Shown here in pieces: positions 18,225-29,474 of a stretch of 64,000 nucleotides of DNA (positions are counted from its first letter, which is position 1; each line of letters begins with the position of its first letter). The stretch covers positions 1-64,000 of the forward strand of contig CAZJQD010000006.1 of assembly GCA_964548165.1 (NCBI GenBank), in the 5' to 3' direction. The notes under the pieces were generated by a model. That model made no database searches. It was not told the origin of the DNA and saw only the letters and a program-made list of their open reading frames with translations. Origin of the DNA: CAZJQD01 sp964548165 [NCBI: uncultured bacterium]. GTDB lineage: Bacteria > UBA8481. A program made the translations under genes and the position numbers.

Positions 18225-18845
18225 ATGACGGAAGAGATCGCCGCCGCGGGCGCCGGTCCGACGATCGATCCTGGCCACAATGGCCAGACCGAAGGGCCCA
18301 TCGCCGCCACCCAGGACGGTGGGAACGCCGAATCGGCCCCTGACACGTCCGACGGACCCGCCAAGATCGCCGAGTTGGCCGCGCAGAACAAGGAACTCCG
18401 CGATCGCCATCTCCGGCTCCAAGCCGAGTTCGAGAACTTCCGCAAGCGGAAGATCCGCGAGAGCGAGGAGGTGCGCGCCTACGCGGCCGCCTCCGTGCTC
18501 GGCGACGTCCTGCCCGTGCTCGATCACCTCGAGCTCGCTCTCGACCCCGCGCACGATCGCACCGACCCCGAGTGGAGCAAGGGCATCGACCTGATCGCGC
18601 GCCAGCTCGGTGACGCGCTCCGCGCCAACGGCCTCGAGGAGATCACGGCCGCTGCCGGCGAGAAGTTCGACCCTGCCTGGCACGAGGCCGTGGGCGAGGA
18701 GGCGGCGGACGGCGCACCGGCCGGCTCGATCGTGCGCGTGCTTCGCAAGGGCTTCCGGCTCCGCGACCGTCTGCTGCGGGCGGCCCAGGTCGTCGTGGCC
18801 CGCGCGGCCGCCGACGGCGCATCCACGCCCGCCCCCGAGGCCTGA
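18225..18845 (+). CDS. grpE: Nucleotide exchange factor GrpE
   Basis: Releases ADP from DnaK. 206 residues: a variable acidic N-terminus, the long helix (KIAELAAQNKELRDRHLRLQ, then EFENFRKRKIRES), and the beta domain ending in GSIVRVLRKGFRLRDRLLRA with QVVVA. It sits 3 nt before dnaJ. dnaK, often placed between grpE and dnaJ, is not here and must be elsewhere. It has its own TATAAT box and strong ribosome site. Confidence 0.95.
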   Translation: MTEEIAAAGAGPTIDPGHNGQTEGPIAATQDGGNAESAPDTSDGPAKIAELAAQNKELRDRHLRLQAEFENFRKRKIRESEEVRAYAAASVLGDVLPVLDHLELALDPAHDRTDPEWSKGIDLIARQLGDALRANGLEEITAAAGEKFDPAWHEAVGEEAADGAPAGSIVRVLRKGFRLRDRLLRAAQVVVARAAADGASTPAPEA

Positions 18846-18848
18846 CGC

Positions 18849-20012
18849 ATGGGAAAGCACGACTACTACGAGCTCCTGGGCGTGGCCCGCAACGCGTCGG
18901 CCGACGAGATCAAGAAGGCCTATCGCCAGCTCGCGATCCGCTATCACCCGGACAAGAACCCGGGGAACAAGGAGGCCGAGGAGAAGTTCAAGGAGATCTC
19001 CACGGCCTATGCCGTGCTTTCCGACACCGAGAAGCGGGCGAAATACGACCAGTTCGGGGCCAGCGCCTTCGAGGGGCCGCAGGGCGGCGGCTACACGCAG
19101 GTCGACCTCAACGACATCCTGCGCGGCGCGTTCGGCGGCTTCGGCGGCTTCGGGGGCGGCTCCATCTTCGACGAGCTCTTTGGCGGAGGCGGACGAGAGC
19201 GCGTCCTGCGTGGCGACGACCTCCGCGTCACCGTCACGCTCGAGTTCGAGAAGGCGGCCCAGGGAGCCGAGATCGACCTCAAGGTGACACGGCTCGAGAC
19301 CTGCGGCTCCTGCTCGGGCACCGGCGGCAAGGCCGGCAGCCAGCCGGTCACCTGCGCGTCGTGTCGCGGCGCCGGCCAGGTGCGGCGCGCTCAGAACACG
19401 TTCTTCGGACACTTCGCCACCGTGGAACCCTGCCCGACGTGCGGCGGCACCGGCAAGTCGATCAGCGACCCCTGCCGCGAGTGCAAGGGCGACGGGAGAG
19501 AGCAGAAGAAGAAGACGCTGACGATCAAGATCCCAGCCGGCATCGAGGACGGGACGGTGATGCGGGTACGCGGCGAAGGCGATGTCGGCCCCCACGGCGG
19601 ACCGGCCGGGGACCTGCACGTCGTGGTCCAGGTGCGCACGCACCCCGTCTTCGAACGGCATGGGCTCGACCTCGTCTGCACCGTCCCCGTCACCTACGCG
19701 CAGCTCGCGCTGGGAACGGAGGTGGAGGTCCCGACGCTCAAGATGAACAAGGACGGACAGCGGCAGAAGACGCGCGTGAAGGTTCCCGCGGGCACGGACA
19801 CCGGCACGATCTTCCGCGTTCCCGCGTTCGGGCTCCCCGACGTCCACGGGAGCCGGCGCACCGGGGACCTTCTCGTGCAGGTGGAGGTCGAGATCCCGAA
19901 GAAGCTCTCGAAGCGCGAACGTGAACTCCTCCAGGAACTCGCCGACCTCAAGGGGGAAGGCAACGTCAAGGTGAAGGGGTTCCTCGAGAAGGTAGCCGAC
20001 CTCTTCACGTAA
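18849..20012 (+). CDS. dnaJ: Co-chaperone DnaJ (type I)
   Basis: Stimulates DnaK ATPase and presents substrates. 387 residues: J domain with HPD ([16 protein letters not shown]), G/F-rich region ([20 protein letters not shown]), four zinc-binding repeats ([32 protein letters not shown]), and two C-terminal beta domains. All parts are intact. The ATG follows the grpE stop directly. Confidence 0.97.
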   Translation: MGKHDYYELLGVARNASADEIKKAYRQLAIRYHPDKNPGNKEAEEKFKEISTAYAVLSDTEKRAKYDQFGASAFEGPQGGGYTQVDLNDILRGAFGGFGGFGGGSIFDELFGGGGRERVLRGDDLRVTVTLEFEKAAQGAEIDLKVTRLETCGSCSGTGGKAGSQPVTCASCRGAGQVRRAQNTFFGHFATVEPCPTCGGTGKSISDPCRECKGDGREQKKKTLTIKIPAGIEDGTVMRVRGEGDVGPHGGPAGDLHVVVQVRTHPVFERHGLDLVCTVPVTYAQLALGTEVEVPTLKMNKDGQRQKTRVKVPAGTDTGTIFRVPAFGLPDVHGSRRTGDLLVQVEVEIPKKLSKRERELLQELADLKGEGNVKVKGFLEKVADLFT

Positions 20013-20036
20013 TGGACCGCTTCCATTTGCAACTCT

Positions 20037-20217
20037 CGACCGTCCCGGCAACCATCACGACTGCCCCGGCAAAGCCGGGACAGCCGCATGGCCGGGCCAG
20101 CGCCGCAACGATCGCCGCTCGCGGAGGCGAGCAAGGCGTGAGGAGCGCGCGAACACACGCGTGTGGGACAGCTCCTCCCGGACTCCCAGGCGCGCCTGTC
20201 CCCCCATCGCTTTCACT
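20037..20217 (+). repeat. 181-bp dispersed repeat, copy A
   Basis: Nearly identical to 63720-63902. It contains internal hairpins: CCCGGCAAAGCCGGG, the palindrome CACACGCGTGTG, and GGGACAG paired with CTGTCCC about 40 nt apart. It fills the gap between dnaJ and prmA, ending 17 nt before the prmA ATG. No ORF is shared between the copies, so it is a non-coding mobile or structured element. Confidence 0.85.
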
Positions 20218-20234
20218 AAAAATACTTGCGGCTT

Positions 20235-21026
20235 ATGGCAGATCTAAGTAGCTACCGCTTTCAACTGCTGACCGTCCCGTTCTCCGAGGCCGCGCTGGCG
20301 GAACTCCACGAGGCCGGAACGCTCGGGATCGAGGAACGCAACGATCTCCTGGTCGCCTGGTTTCCCGAAGACGCCTCGCTGGACGATCTTCGCCTCCGCC
20401 TTGCGGGCAGGCTGGAGACGATCGATTCCGAGGATTGGAGCGAGAAGTGGCGCGAGAACATCCGGCCCGTCCGCGTCGGGCCGCTCGTGGTCGTCCCGCC
20501 GTGGCTCATGGACGAGGCCCTGCCGGACGAGCGGCTCATCATCGATCCCGGCATGGCGTTCGGAACCGGTGACCACGCCACGACCCGCGGCTGTATCGCC
20601 TGCCTCGTCCGCGCCGTCACGCCCGGCGCGCGCGTCCTCGATTTCGGCTGCGGCTCCGGCATTCTCGCGATCGCGGCCATGAAGCTGGGCGCGGCGGAGG
20701 CCACGGCCGTCGACTGCGATCCCAAGGCGGCGGAACTGGCCGCGGAGAACGCCCGGGTCAACGGCGTCGCGATCGAGGCCCGGACGGGTGAGACGCCGCC
20801 GGCCGGCCTGTTCGACATCGTCGTCGCCAACATCCAGTCGTCGGTGCTCTTTCCACTCCTGCCCGATCTGAAGGCCCGCGTCCGCCCCGGGGGCTGGCTC
20901 ATCCTCGCGGGACTCCTTGCCGACGAAGAGACCCCCTTCCCGGATCCGGACGCTCGCATCGTGGAAACCGGTTGGCAGACGATTGCCTGGCGGAAGGAAG
21001 ATCCTTCCGCCACGGAAACAGCATGA
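20235..21026 (+). CDS. prmA: Ribosomal protein L11 methyltransferase-like
   Basis: SAM-dependent methyltransferase, expected to modify ribosomal protein L11. 263 residues from ATG 20235. Motifs: GTGDHATTRGCI, SAM-binding VLDFGCGSGILAIAA, acidic VDCDPKA, and VVANIQ at the catalytic NxxQ/NILA position. Shorter than E. coli PrmA (293) at the N-terminus. The gene follows the 181-bp repeat and overlaps rsmE (ATGA). The dnaJ-prmA-rsmE order is a common bacterial arrangement. Confidence 0.9.
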   Translation: MADLSSYRFQLLTVPFSEAALAELHEAGTLGIEERNDLLVAWFPEDASLDDLRLRLAGRLETIDSEDWSEKWRENIRPVRVGPLVVVPPWLMDEALPDERLIIDPGMAFGTGDHATTRGCIACLVRAVTPGARVLDFGCGSGILAIAAMKLGAAEATAVDCDPKAAELAAENARVNGVAIEARTGETPPAGLFDIVVANIQSSVLFPLLPDLKARVRPGGWLILAGLLADEETPFPDPDARIVETGWQTIAWRKEDPSATETA

Positions 21027-21772
21027 CGGAGAAGTCGGCGCGCCGGGTGCGCGCGGCGGGGCGCGACGAGAACGGTTTTCTGCTCGACGACGCGACCGCT
21101 CACAAGTTGCGTTCCGTCCTGCGGCTCTCCCCTGGCGACGCCGTCACGGTCGTCGATGACTCCGGCGTCGCCTACCCGTGCCGCATCTCCTCGCTCCAGG
21201 TCGGGCACGCATGCGCCGTCTTGACGGACGAGGCGCTCGCCGGGTCGGGAGTGCAGAGGCTGCCCGAACCCCTCGCGATGACGCTCGGCCTCGCCGTCAT
21301 CAAGGGCGACCGCATGGACTGGGCTATCGAGAAGCTCGGGGAAGTCGGCATCGCCCGGATCCTGCCGATCCTCTGCGGCCGATCACCGGCCCGCGAGATC
21401 GGCGCATCCAAGCAAGAGCGCTGGACCCGGATCGCCGAGGCCGCCGCCCTGCAGTGCGGGAGATCGCAACCTGCGGTGATCCTCCCGCCCGCGCCCTCCG
21501 TCGAACACGCGCTCTCCTCCTTCGCCGTCGCCTGGCACGGCGACCCGGCAGGCGCACCGGGAGTCCAGGTCCTGGCGAACGCCGCGCTCCCTCGACCCGA
21601 CCTCCTCCTCGTGGGGCCCGAGGGAGGGTGGACCGAACCGGAAACGACCCTCCTGGCAGGGCGATCCCTCCCCGTCAACCTGGGTTCGTTCGTGTTACGG
21701 ACGGAAACTGCGGCTCTGGCCCTGTCCTTTTTAGCGATTCAATTCATTTCAAAAGATACCAAAGCGCTTTGA
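21023..21772 (+). CDS. rsmE: 16S rRNA m3U1498 methyltransferase
   Basis: SPOUT-class rRNA methyltransferase, 249 residues. N-terminal PUA-like part (HKLRSVLRLSPGDAVTVVD) and C-terminal knot with LLVGPEGGWTEPE and LGSFVLRTETAALALSFLAI, the family's SAM-binding signatures. The start overlaps the prmA stop (ATGA), giving coupled translation. Confidence 0.94.
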   Translation: MTEKSARRVRAAGRDENGFLLDDATAHKLRSVLRLSPGDAVTVVDDSGVAYPCRISSLQVGHACAVLTDEALAGSGVQRLPEPLAMTLGLAVIKGDRMDWAIEKLGEVGIARILPILCGRSPAREIGASKQERWTRIAEAAALQCGRSQPAVILPPAPSVEHALSSFAVAWHGDPAGAPGVQVLANAALPRPDLLLVGPEGGWTEPETTLLAGRSLPVNLGSFVLRTETAALALSFLAIQFISKDTKAL

Positions 21773-21870
21773 ATCCCTAAAACCGCCTCGACCCCTTGAT
21801 TTTCAAGCTTTTCATGCGCTAAGCTCTTCCGTTTGATAATTCTGGAATTCTGCGGTTCGAGGATGCGTTC

Positions 21871-22224
21871 ATGGCTGAGAATTTGAAAGTTCAAGACGGG
21901 TGTCTCTTCTGCCGGATCGTGGCCGGCGAGATCCCGGCGGACAAGGTTTACGAATCCGAGTCCGTGCTCGTCTTTCGTGACATTCATCCCAAGGCCCCCC
22001 AACACGCGCTGGTCATCCCGCGCTCGCACATCACGAGCCTGGCGGAGCTTGCCGGCTGGGAGTGCGAGATCTTCGAAGGCGCCAGCGAGTCGGCGCGGCG
22101 GCTCGGGATTGAGGGCTCCGGCTATCGCGTCGTCCTGAACCAGGGCGACGATGCCGGCCAGGAAGTGGCTCACATCCATTTCCACGTGCTGGGTGGACGC
22201 CGGCTGACCTGGCCCCCCGGTTGA
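21871..22224 (+). CDS. HIT-family nucleotide hydrolase/transferase (HinT-like)
   Basis: 117-residue HIT protein of the branch that hydrolyses purine nucleoside phosphoramidates. The N-terminus CLFCRIVAGEIPADKVYE is diagnostic, and the catalytic triad HIHFHVLGGR is intact near the C-terminus. It stands between rsmE and yqeY, separated by about 100 nt from rsmE. Confidence 0.94.
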   Translation: MAENLKVQDGCLFCRIVAGEIPADKVYESESVLVFRDIHPKAPQHALVIPRSHITSLAELAGWECEIFEGASESARRLGIEGSGYRVVLNQGDDAGQEVAHIHFHVLGGRRLTWPPG

Positions 22225-22270
22225 CCCACCCCGAACCCATCAACATTTTCTCCGCGAGGAAGGAACACGC

Positions 22271-22735
<465 letters not shown>

Positions 22736-22743
22736 ACGCGACC

Positions 22744-23196
22744 GTGCCCTCTTCCACGCCGTCTTCCCCGGAGCATGCCTCCTGGGTGCGCCTGCGCGGA
22801 TCGCGCGTCGCGGGACGCCTGGTCCGGAGGGAAGGCGCGCAGGCCGTCGTAGAGACGGCGAGCGGGGAGTTGCGCATCGACGTGAGCCGGCTGGAGTCCG
22901 CCCCGGCGCCGCCCGTCGCGCAGACCGTCGCGCGCGTCCACCTGGCGGGGCCCGCCGAGGACACGCTCGACCTGCACGCCTGCACGGTCGCCGACGTCGA
23001 GGGCCTGGTCGCTCCGTTCGTGGATCGCGCCGCGGTGCGGGGCCTGATGCGCGTGACCATCATCCACGGCAAGGGGAGCGGGCGACTGAGGTCAGCCGTG
23101 CATAAGAGCCTCCGCGCCCATGCCCGGGTCGCGCGCTTCGCGCTCGCGGACACGCGCCACGGATCCTGGGGCGCCACTGTGGCGGAGCTCGCGTGA
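22744..23196 (+). CDS. Stand-alone Smr-domain protein (MutS2 C-terminus-like)
   Basis: 150 residues. A small beta domain (about 12-60; SWVRLRGSRVAGRLVRREG) precedes a full Smr domain (LDLHACTVADVE, VTIIHGKGSGRLRSAVHKSL). This is the domain pair at the end of MutS2, without its ATPase and coiled coil. Smr domains are nucleases acting on DNA or on RNA in collided ribosomes; which applies here is open. GTG start. The stop overlaps the next GTG (GTGA). Confidence 0.85.
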   Translation: MPSSTPSSPEHASWVRLRGSRVAGRLVRREGAQAVVETASGELRIDVSRLESAPAPPVAQTVARVHLAGPAEDTLDLHACTVADVEGLVAPFVDRAAVRGLMRVTIIHGKGSGRLRSAVHKSLRAHARVARFALADTRHGSWGATVAELA

Positions 23197-25274
23197 TCGC
23201 CCTGGACGTGGGTACGCGGACCCTGGCGGCGGCCGAGGTCGTCGGCGGCGTGATCCGCCGGCTCGTCGTGCACGAGCACGCGGGAACGCCGATGCGCGGG
23301 GGCCAGGTCCAGGACCTCACGGCGGTCGCCAGGGGCGTGCGCGCGCTCCGCGAGGAATTGGAGCTCCCGGAGGGAACGCCCGCCAGCATGGCCATCGCCG
23401 GCGGACTGCTCCGAACTGAAGCCGTCTCCGTCTCGGTCCTGGGGCCGGGCCCCTGGACGGAAGCCGACCTGCACGCCGCCGAGATCGACGCTATCACGCG
23501 AACGCGCGACGCGCGGAAGAAACACTGGGAAGCCGTTGACGGCAGTGCTTCCCACGCGCACGGCGAGCTCCTCATGGATCTCGCGCGCGGTCACGTGACG
23601 CGCGACGGCGAATCCGTCGGTTCGCTCGTGGGCATGGCCGGGACGACGGGTTCCTGGACCGTGCTCTCCAGCTGGCTTCCCCTCGAGCAGGTGCGGCTGA
23701 AGATGGAGGCGGTCACGGCGGGAGGGTTTTCCCCCCGGACGATCACGGTGGAGCCCCTTGCGGTCAGCGCCGCGCTCTTTGGCACCACGCCGCCGCCGGC
23801 GACGTACGCCGTCATCGACATCGGCGCGGGAACCTCCGACATCGCCGTCTTCGCCCCAGCCGGCCTCGTGGAGGCCGCCTCGGTCCCGCTGGCCGGGGAC
23901 ACGATCACGGCCGCCATCGCCACCGCGCTCTCGCTCGACCACCTCGCGGCCGATCGTCTCAAGCGCGATCCCGGCGCGTCGATTCGCGATCTCTGGGGCG
24001 ACGAGAAGCGCTACAAGGCCGCTACCCTCATGGAAGCGGCCGAGACTGGCGTGGCCGCGCTGGTGTCCGCCGTCGCCGATCGCCTGCGCTCACTCTCCCC
24101 CGTTCTTCCCGCCGGAATCATCCTGGTCGGCGGTGGTTCTCTCTGGGCCGACCTCCCGGAACGGCTCGCGGCCGCGCTCGACCTTCCCGCGGATCGCGTG
24201 CGCCGACGAGGAGCCGAGACCGTGGCTGGCATCAAGGACGAGACCGGAAAGGTGCGTGGGCCCGCATTCCTCACCCTTCTCGGCATCATCAGGACCGAGC
24301 ACTCCTCCTTCTCGCGTCGCCGGTTCCGTCGCGACGGCGTCAGCCACTGGACGCTGGCGCGAATGAGGGAAGCCGGGAGTCCCGAGGACGGGAGTCACAG
24401 CGCGACTTCCGGGCGCGCCTGGTTCACGGTCGCCGACGCCCTGGCCGCGCTCGGCGAGGATCCCTCCTGCTGGTTCGGCGCGCCGGGTCCATCGATCGTC
24501 GACGGAGTGAACGTCCTCGGGGGGGCGGTGGGCGAGCCTCCCGTGGTGACGGTGAATGGGCGCCCCGCCACCCTCGACACCCCCCTCCAGGATGACGACG
24601 ACTTCTCGATCGCACGGGGTTCGTCCGGCGCGTCCGCCGTCTCGGCGCAGGACCACCAGGCTCCTCCTGCGCCGCAAAGCGTCCCGGAATCGACCGCTAC
24701 CGCCATCCTGCCCGCTTCCTCCCTGGCGCCCGTCGCCGCCCAGCCTTCGTCCGCGGGCGCGGTTCCGGCCACGGGGATCACGGTCACGCTCGACGGCAAG
24801 CCAATCCACCTGGATTCTCCGGCAGAGACGTACGACGATGCGCAGCTCCTGACCGCCGTCAAGGCGGCGGCGGAATCGAAGGGCTTTGTCACGCTGGACG
24901 GCAACCGCGTCTACGTCGGCGAGCGCCGCCAAATTCTCCGGATCGAGGCCGGTGTCTACGCCAGTCGCGAGATCGATCCACCGACGATCGCGAGCGTGGC
25001 GCAACTGCCGGTGCACCGCGCGCTGGAACTCGTCGTGAACGGATCTCCCGTCAGCATCCACGATGCGACGCGCACCGCGCTCGTCAACGGTCAGCGGCGA
25101 TCAGCCGCCCACAGGGCGCCCTGGGACGCCGTCATCAGCACCGAGCGCGGGCCGTGGCGGCTCTACGAAGTGCTCACTGCCCACTCCGGCCCCGCGGGTT
25201 CTCCTCACCTCAACGGCCAGTCGGCGCCCTGGACCGCGGAGGTCCGGGCCGGCGACCGGGTCGAGTTCCGATGA
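23193..25274 (+). CDS. FtsA-like actin-fold ATPase with long C-terminal extension
   Basis: 693 residues. Residues 1-370 carry the actin/Hsp70 fold of FtsA: phosphate loop IALDVGTRTLAAAEV, second loop YAVIDIGAGTSDIAVF, adenosine motif IILVGGGSLWADLPERL. The remaining 320 residues are not in classical FtsA (about 420): a domain with WFTVADALAALGEDP, a Pro/Ala-rich linker (about 480-525) and a beta-rich end with repeated short motifs (VTVNGRPATL, VTLDGKPIHL, ELVVNGSPV). Not canonical FtsA, since no ftsZ or ftsQ is adjacent and the C-terminal membrane helix is not evident. The last nine codons lie in a tandem duplication. Confidence 0.8.
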   Translation: MIALDVGTRTLAAAEVVGGVIRRLVVHEHAGTPMRGGQVQDLTAVARGVRALREELELPEGTPASMAIAGGLLRTEAVSVSVLGPGPWTEADLHAAEIDAITRTRDARKKHWEAVDGSASHAHGELLMDLARGHVTRDGESVGSLVGMAGTTGSWTVLSSWLPLEQVRLKMEAVTAGGFSPRTITVEPLAVSAALFGTTPPPATYAVIDIGAGTSDIAVFAPAGLVEAASVPLAGDTITAAIATALSLDHLAADRLKRDPGASIRDLWGDEKRYKAATLMEAAETGVAALVSAVADRLRSLSPVLPAGIILVGGGSLWADLPERLAAALDLPADRVRRRGAETVAGIKDETGKVRGPAFLTLLGIIRTEHSSFSRRRFRRDGVSHWTLARMREAGSPEDGSHSATSGRAWFTVADALAALGEDPSCWFGAPGPSIVDGVNVLGGAVGEPPVVTVNGRPATLDTPLQDDDDFSIARGSSGASAVSAQDHQAPPAPQSVPESTATAILPASSLAPVAAQPSSAGAVPATGITVTLDGKPIHLDSPAETYDDAQLLTAVKAAAESKGFVTLDGNRVYVGERRQILRIEAGVYASREIDPPTIASVAQLPVHRALELVVNGSPVSIHDATRTALVNGQRRSAAHRAPWDAVISTERGPWRLYEVLTAHSGPAGSPHLNGQSAPWTAEVRAGDRVEFR

Positions 25275-25324
25275 GGATTGGTCGCGAGTGTCGCCGGGCC
25301 GGCGACCGGGTCGAGTTCCGATGA
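25244..25324 (+). repeat. 50-bp-period tandem duplication at ftsA-like/dnaG junction
   Basis: A 31-bp perfect direct repeat (25244-25274 and 25294-25324, ending GAGTTCCGATGA) with period 50. Each copy ends in an ATGA overlap. Confidence 0.93.
25271..25324 (+). CDS. 17-codon relay ORF linking ftsA-like stop to dnaG start
   Basis: Starts at ATG 25271, overlapping the ftsA-like TGA (25272-25274), and ends at TGA 25322-25324, overlapping the dnaG ATG (25321). The product is [17 protein letters not shown], a by-product of the tandem duplication. Its likely role is to carry terminating ribosomes to dnaG; no peptide function is implied. Confidence 0.5.
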   Translation: MRIGRECRRAGDRVEFR

Positions 25325-27245
25325 CGGCGGCTGGAGCCATGCGGAGAGACGACCGCGACGTGAAGGAAGAGATCCGCGCGCGGATCGATCTCGTCAGCGT
25401 CGTCAGTGACGTGGTGGCCCTCAAGCGCGCGGGCAACACCTGGAAGGGGCTCTGCCCGTTTCACCAGGAGAAGTCGCCGTCGTTCACGGTCAGCCCCGAG
25501 CGAGGACTCTACAAGTGCTTCGGGTGCGGCGAGAGCGGCGACCTCTTCTCGTTCCTGATGAAGACGCAGAACCTGACGTTTGGCGAGGCCCTGCGCGAGC
25601 TGGCACGCCGCGCGGGAGTCACGCTGGAGGCCGACCGCGGCCCCGGGGCCTCGCTCCGGGACGCCATCCTCGACCTGAACACGCGCGCCGCGAAGTACTA
25701 CGCGAACGAGCTGGCCTCGAAGCGCGGCGAGGCGGCCAGGGCCTACCTCGCCAAGCGAGGCCTGGGGCCGGCGGAGTGCGAAGCGTTCGGCCTCGGGCTC
25801 GCCCCCGCCTCCTGGGACGCCTTCCTCCTGGCGCTCTCGCCCCGCCCCTCCAAGGAGCTCCTCGAAGCCTGCGGGCTCTTTCGCAAGAACGATCGTGGCG
25901 GCTTCTATGACGCCTTCCGCGATCGCATCATCTTTCCCATCCACGACGCCACGGGCCGCGTCATCGCCTTCGGCGCGCGCTCGTGGAAGACCGACGAGCA
26001 GGGGCCCAAGTACATCAACTCGCCGGAGACCCCCGTCTACGTGAAAGGGCGCCACGTCTACGGGCTCCACCGCGCGAAGGACGCCATCAAGCGGCAGAAC
26101 CAGGCGGTCCTGGTGGAGGGTTACACCGACGTCATCATCGCGCACAAGCACGGCTTCACCAACGTCGTCGCGGCCCTGGGGACCGCGTTGACCCTGGAAC
26201 AGGTCACGTCCCTCTCCAGGCTTGCCTCCGAGATCGTGCTCGCTTATGACCCGGACGCCGCGGGGCAGAAGGCGGCGGAGCGCGGCATCGACATCGCGCT
26301 CGATCGTGGCTTCGCCGTCCGCATCGCGGTCCTCCCCGGGGACGCCGATCCCGCGGACGCCTTGGAGCGGGACGGGGCGGCGGTCTTCGGCAAGGCGATC
26401 GCTGACGCCAGGGATTTCCTGGAGCACCGCATGAGCGCGGCCCTCGGCCACGCGCGAACGGCGACGGATCGCGCCCGTGCCGCGCGCGAGCTCGCCCAGT
26501 CGCTGGACGGTGTCACGGACGCGCTCGTGAAAGCGACCTTGCTCAAGACGATCGCGGATCGGTTCGGCGTGCCCGAGGATGCCCTGCGCACGGCTGTGGC
26601 CACGGGCCGGCCCAGCGGCCCGGGCGGACGTTCCGGCGACGTTTCCGGGCGCCACGAGGGGCGGGAGACGCGGACAGCGGGAGGCTCGCAGGGCCCTGCG
26701 GTCGGCCCGGGAACTCCCCGCGAGCCCGGCGCCGCGGGTGCGCACGCGGAACCCGCGGCCGGGGAAGAGGGCGATGCGGCCACGCCCGTGCGGAAAGTGC
26801 TCAAGGGCATGGACGCCGAGCTCCATCTTCTCCGCCTCATGCTCGACGACGCCAGCGTCCGCGCGCGCGCCGCGACCGAACTCGAACCCGGTGACTTTTC
26901 GAAGCCGGTGCGCGGCGAGGTCTTCACCGCGATCGCGGCGGCCGCGGCGGCCGGGGAGCCCCTGGTCGGGGACCTCGGCGGTCGCGTCAGTTCGCTGGGC
27001 CTGCAACTCCTGGCCCATATCGTCACCGCAACGCCGGCCGGAGGTGATCCGGCCGTCTTGTATGCCGATTACCGTCAACTGCTCACCCTGAGACGGCTTG
27101 ATAACGAGATCAACGACTGCACCGTGCGGCTGAGGGAACCCGAACTCGCCCCCGCCGCTCGATTGCAGACCATGCAGCGTCTCTCCGCGCTGGTGCAGGC
27201 CAAGAGCCGCGCCGTGCACGGAAACGCCGAAAAGGAAGGACCACG

Positions 27246-27249
<4 letters not shown>
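25321..27249 (+). CDS. dnaG: DNA primase
   Basis: Synthesises RNA primers at the replication fork. 642 residues: CHC2 zinc-binding domain ([22 protein letters not shown]), catalytic core with TOPRIM ([27 protein letters not shown]), a Gly/Arg-rich linker (about 435-500), then the DnaB-binding domain. Longer than the E. coli enzyme (581), chiefly through the linker. ATG 25321 is used; ATG 25339 (MRRDDRD) is an alternative. The stop overlaps rpoD (ATGA). Confidence 0.97.
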
Positions 27250-29444
<2,195 letters not shown>

Positions 29445-29445
29445 C

Positions 29446-29469
29446 GGGCCGCCCGAATTCGGGCGGCCC
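29446..29469. terminator. 24-bp perfect palindrome between rpoD and corA
   Basis: GGGCCGCCCGAATTC and its mirror form an uninterrupted stem just after rpoD and 5 bp from the converging corA stop. No T-tract follows on either strand, so it may act as a bidirectional stem-only terminator. Confidence 0.65.
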
Positions 29470-29474
29470 CGCGA

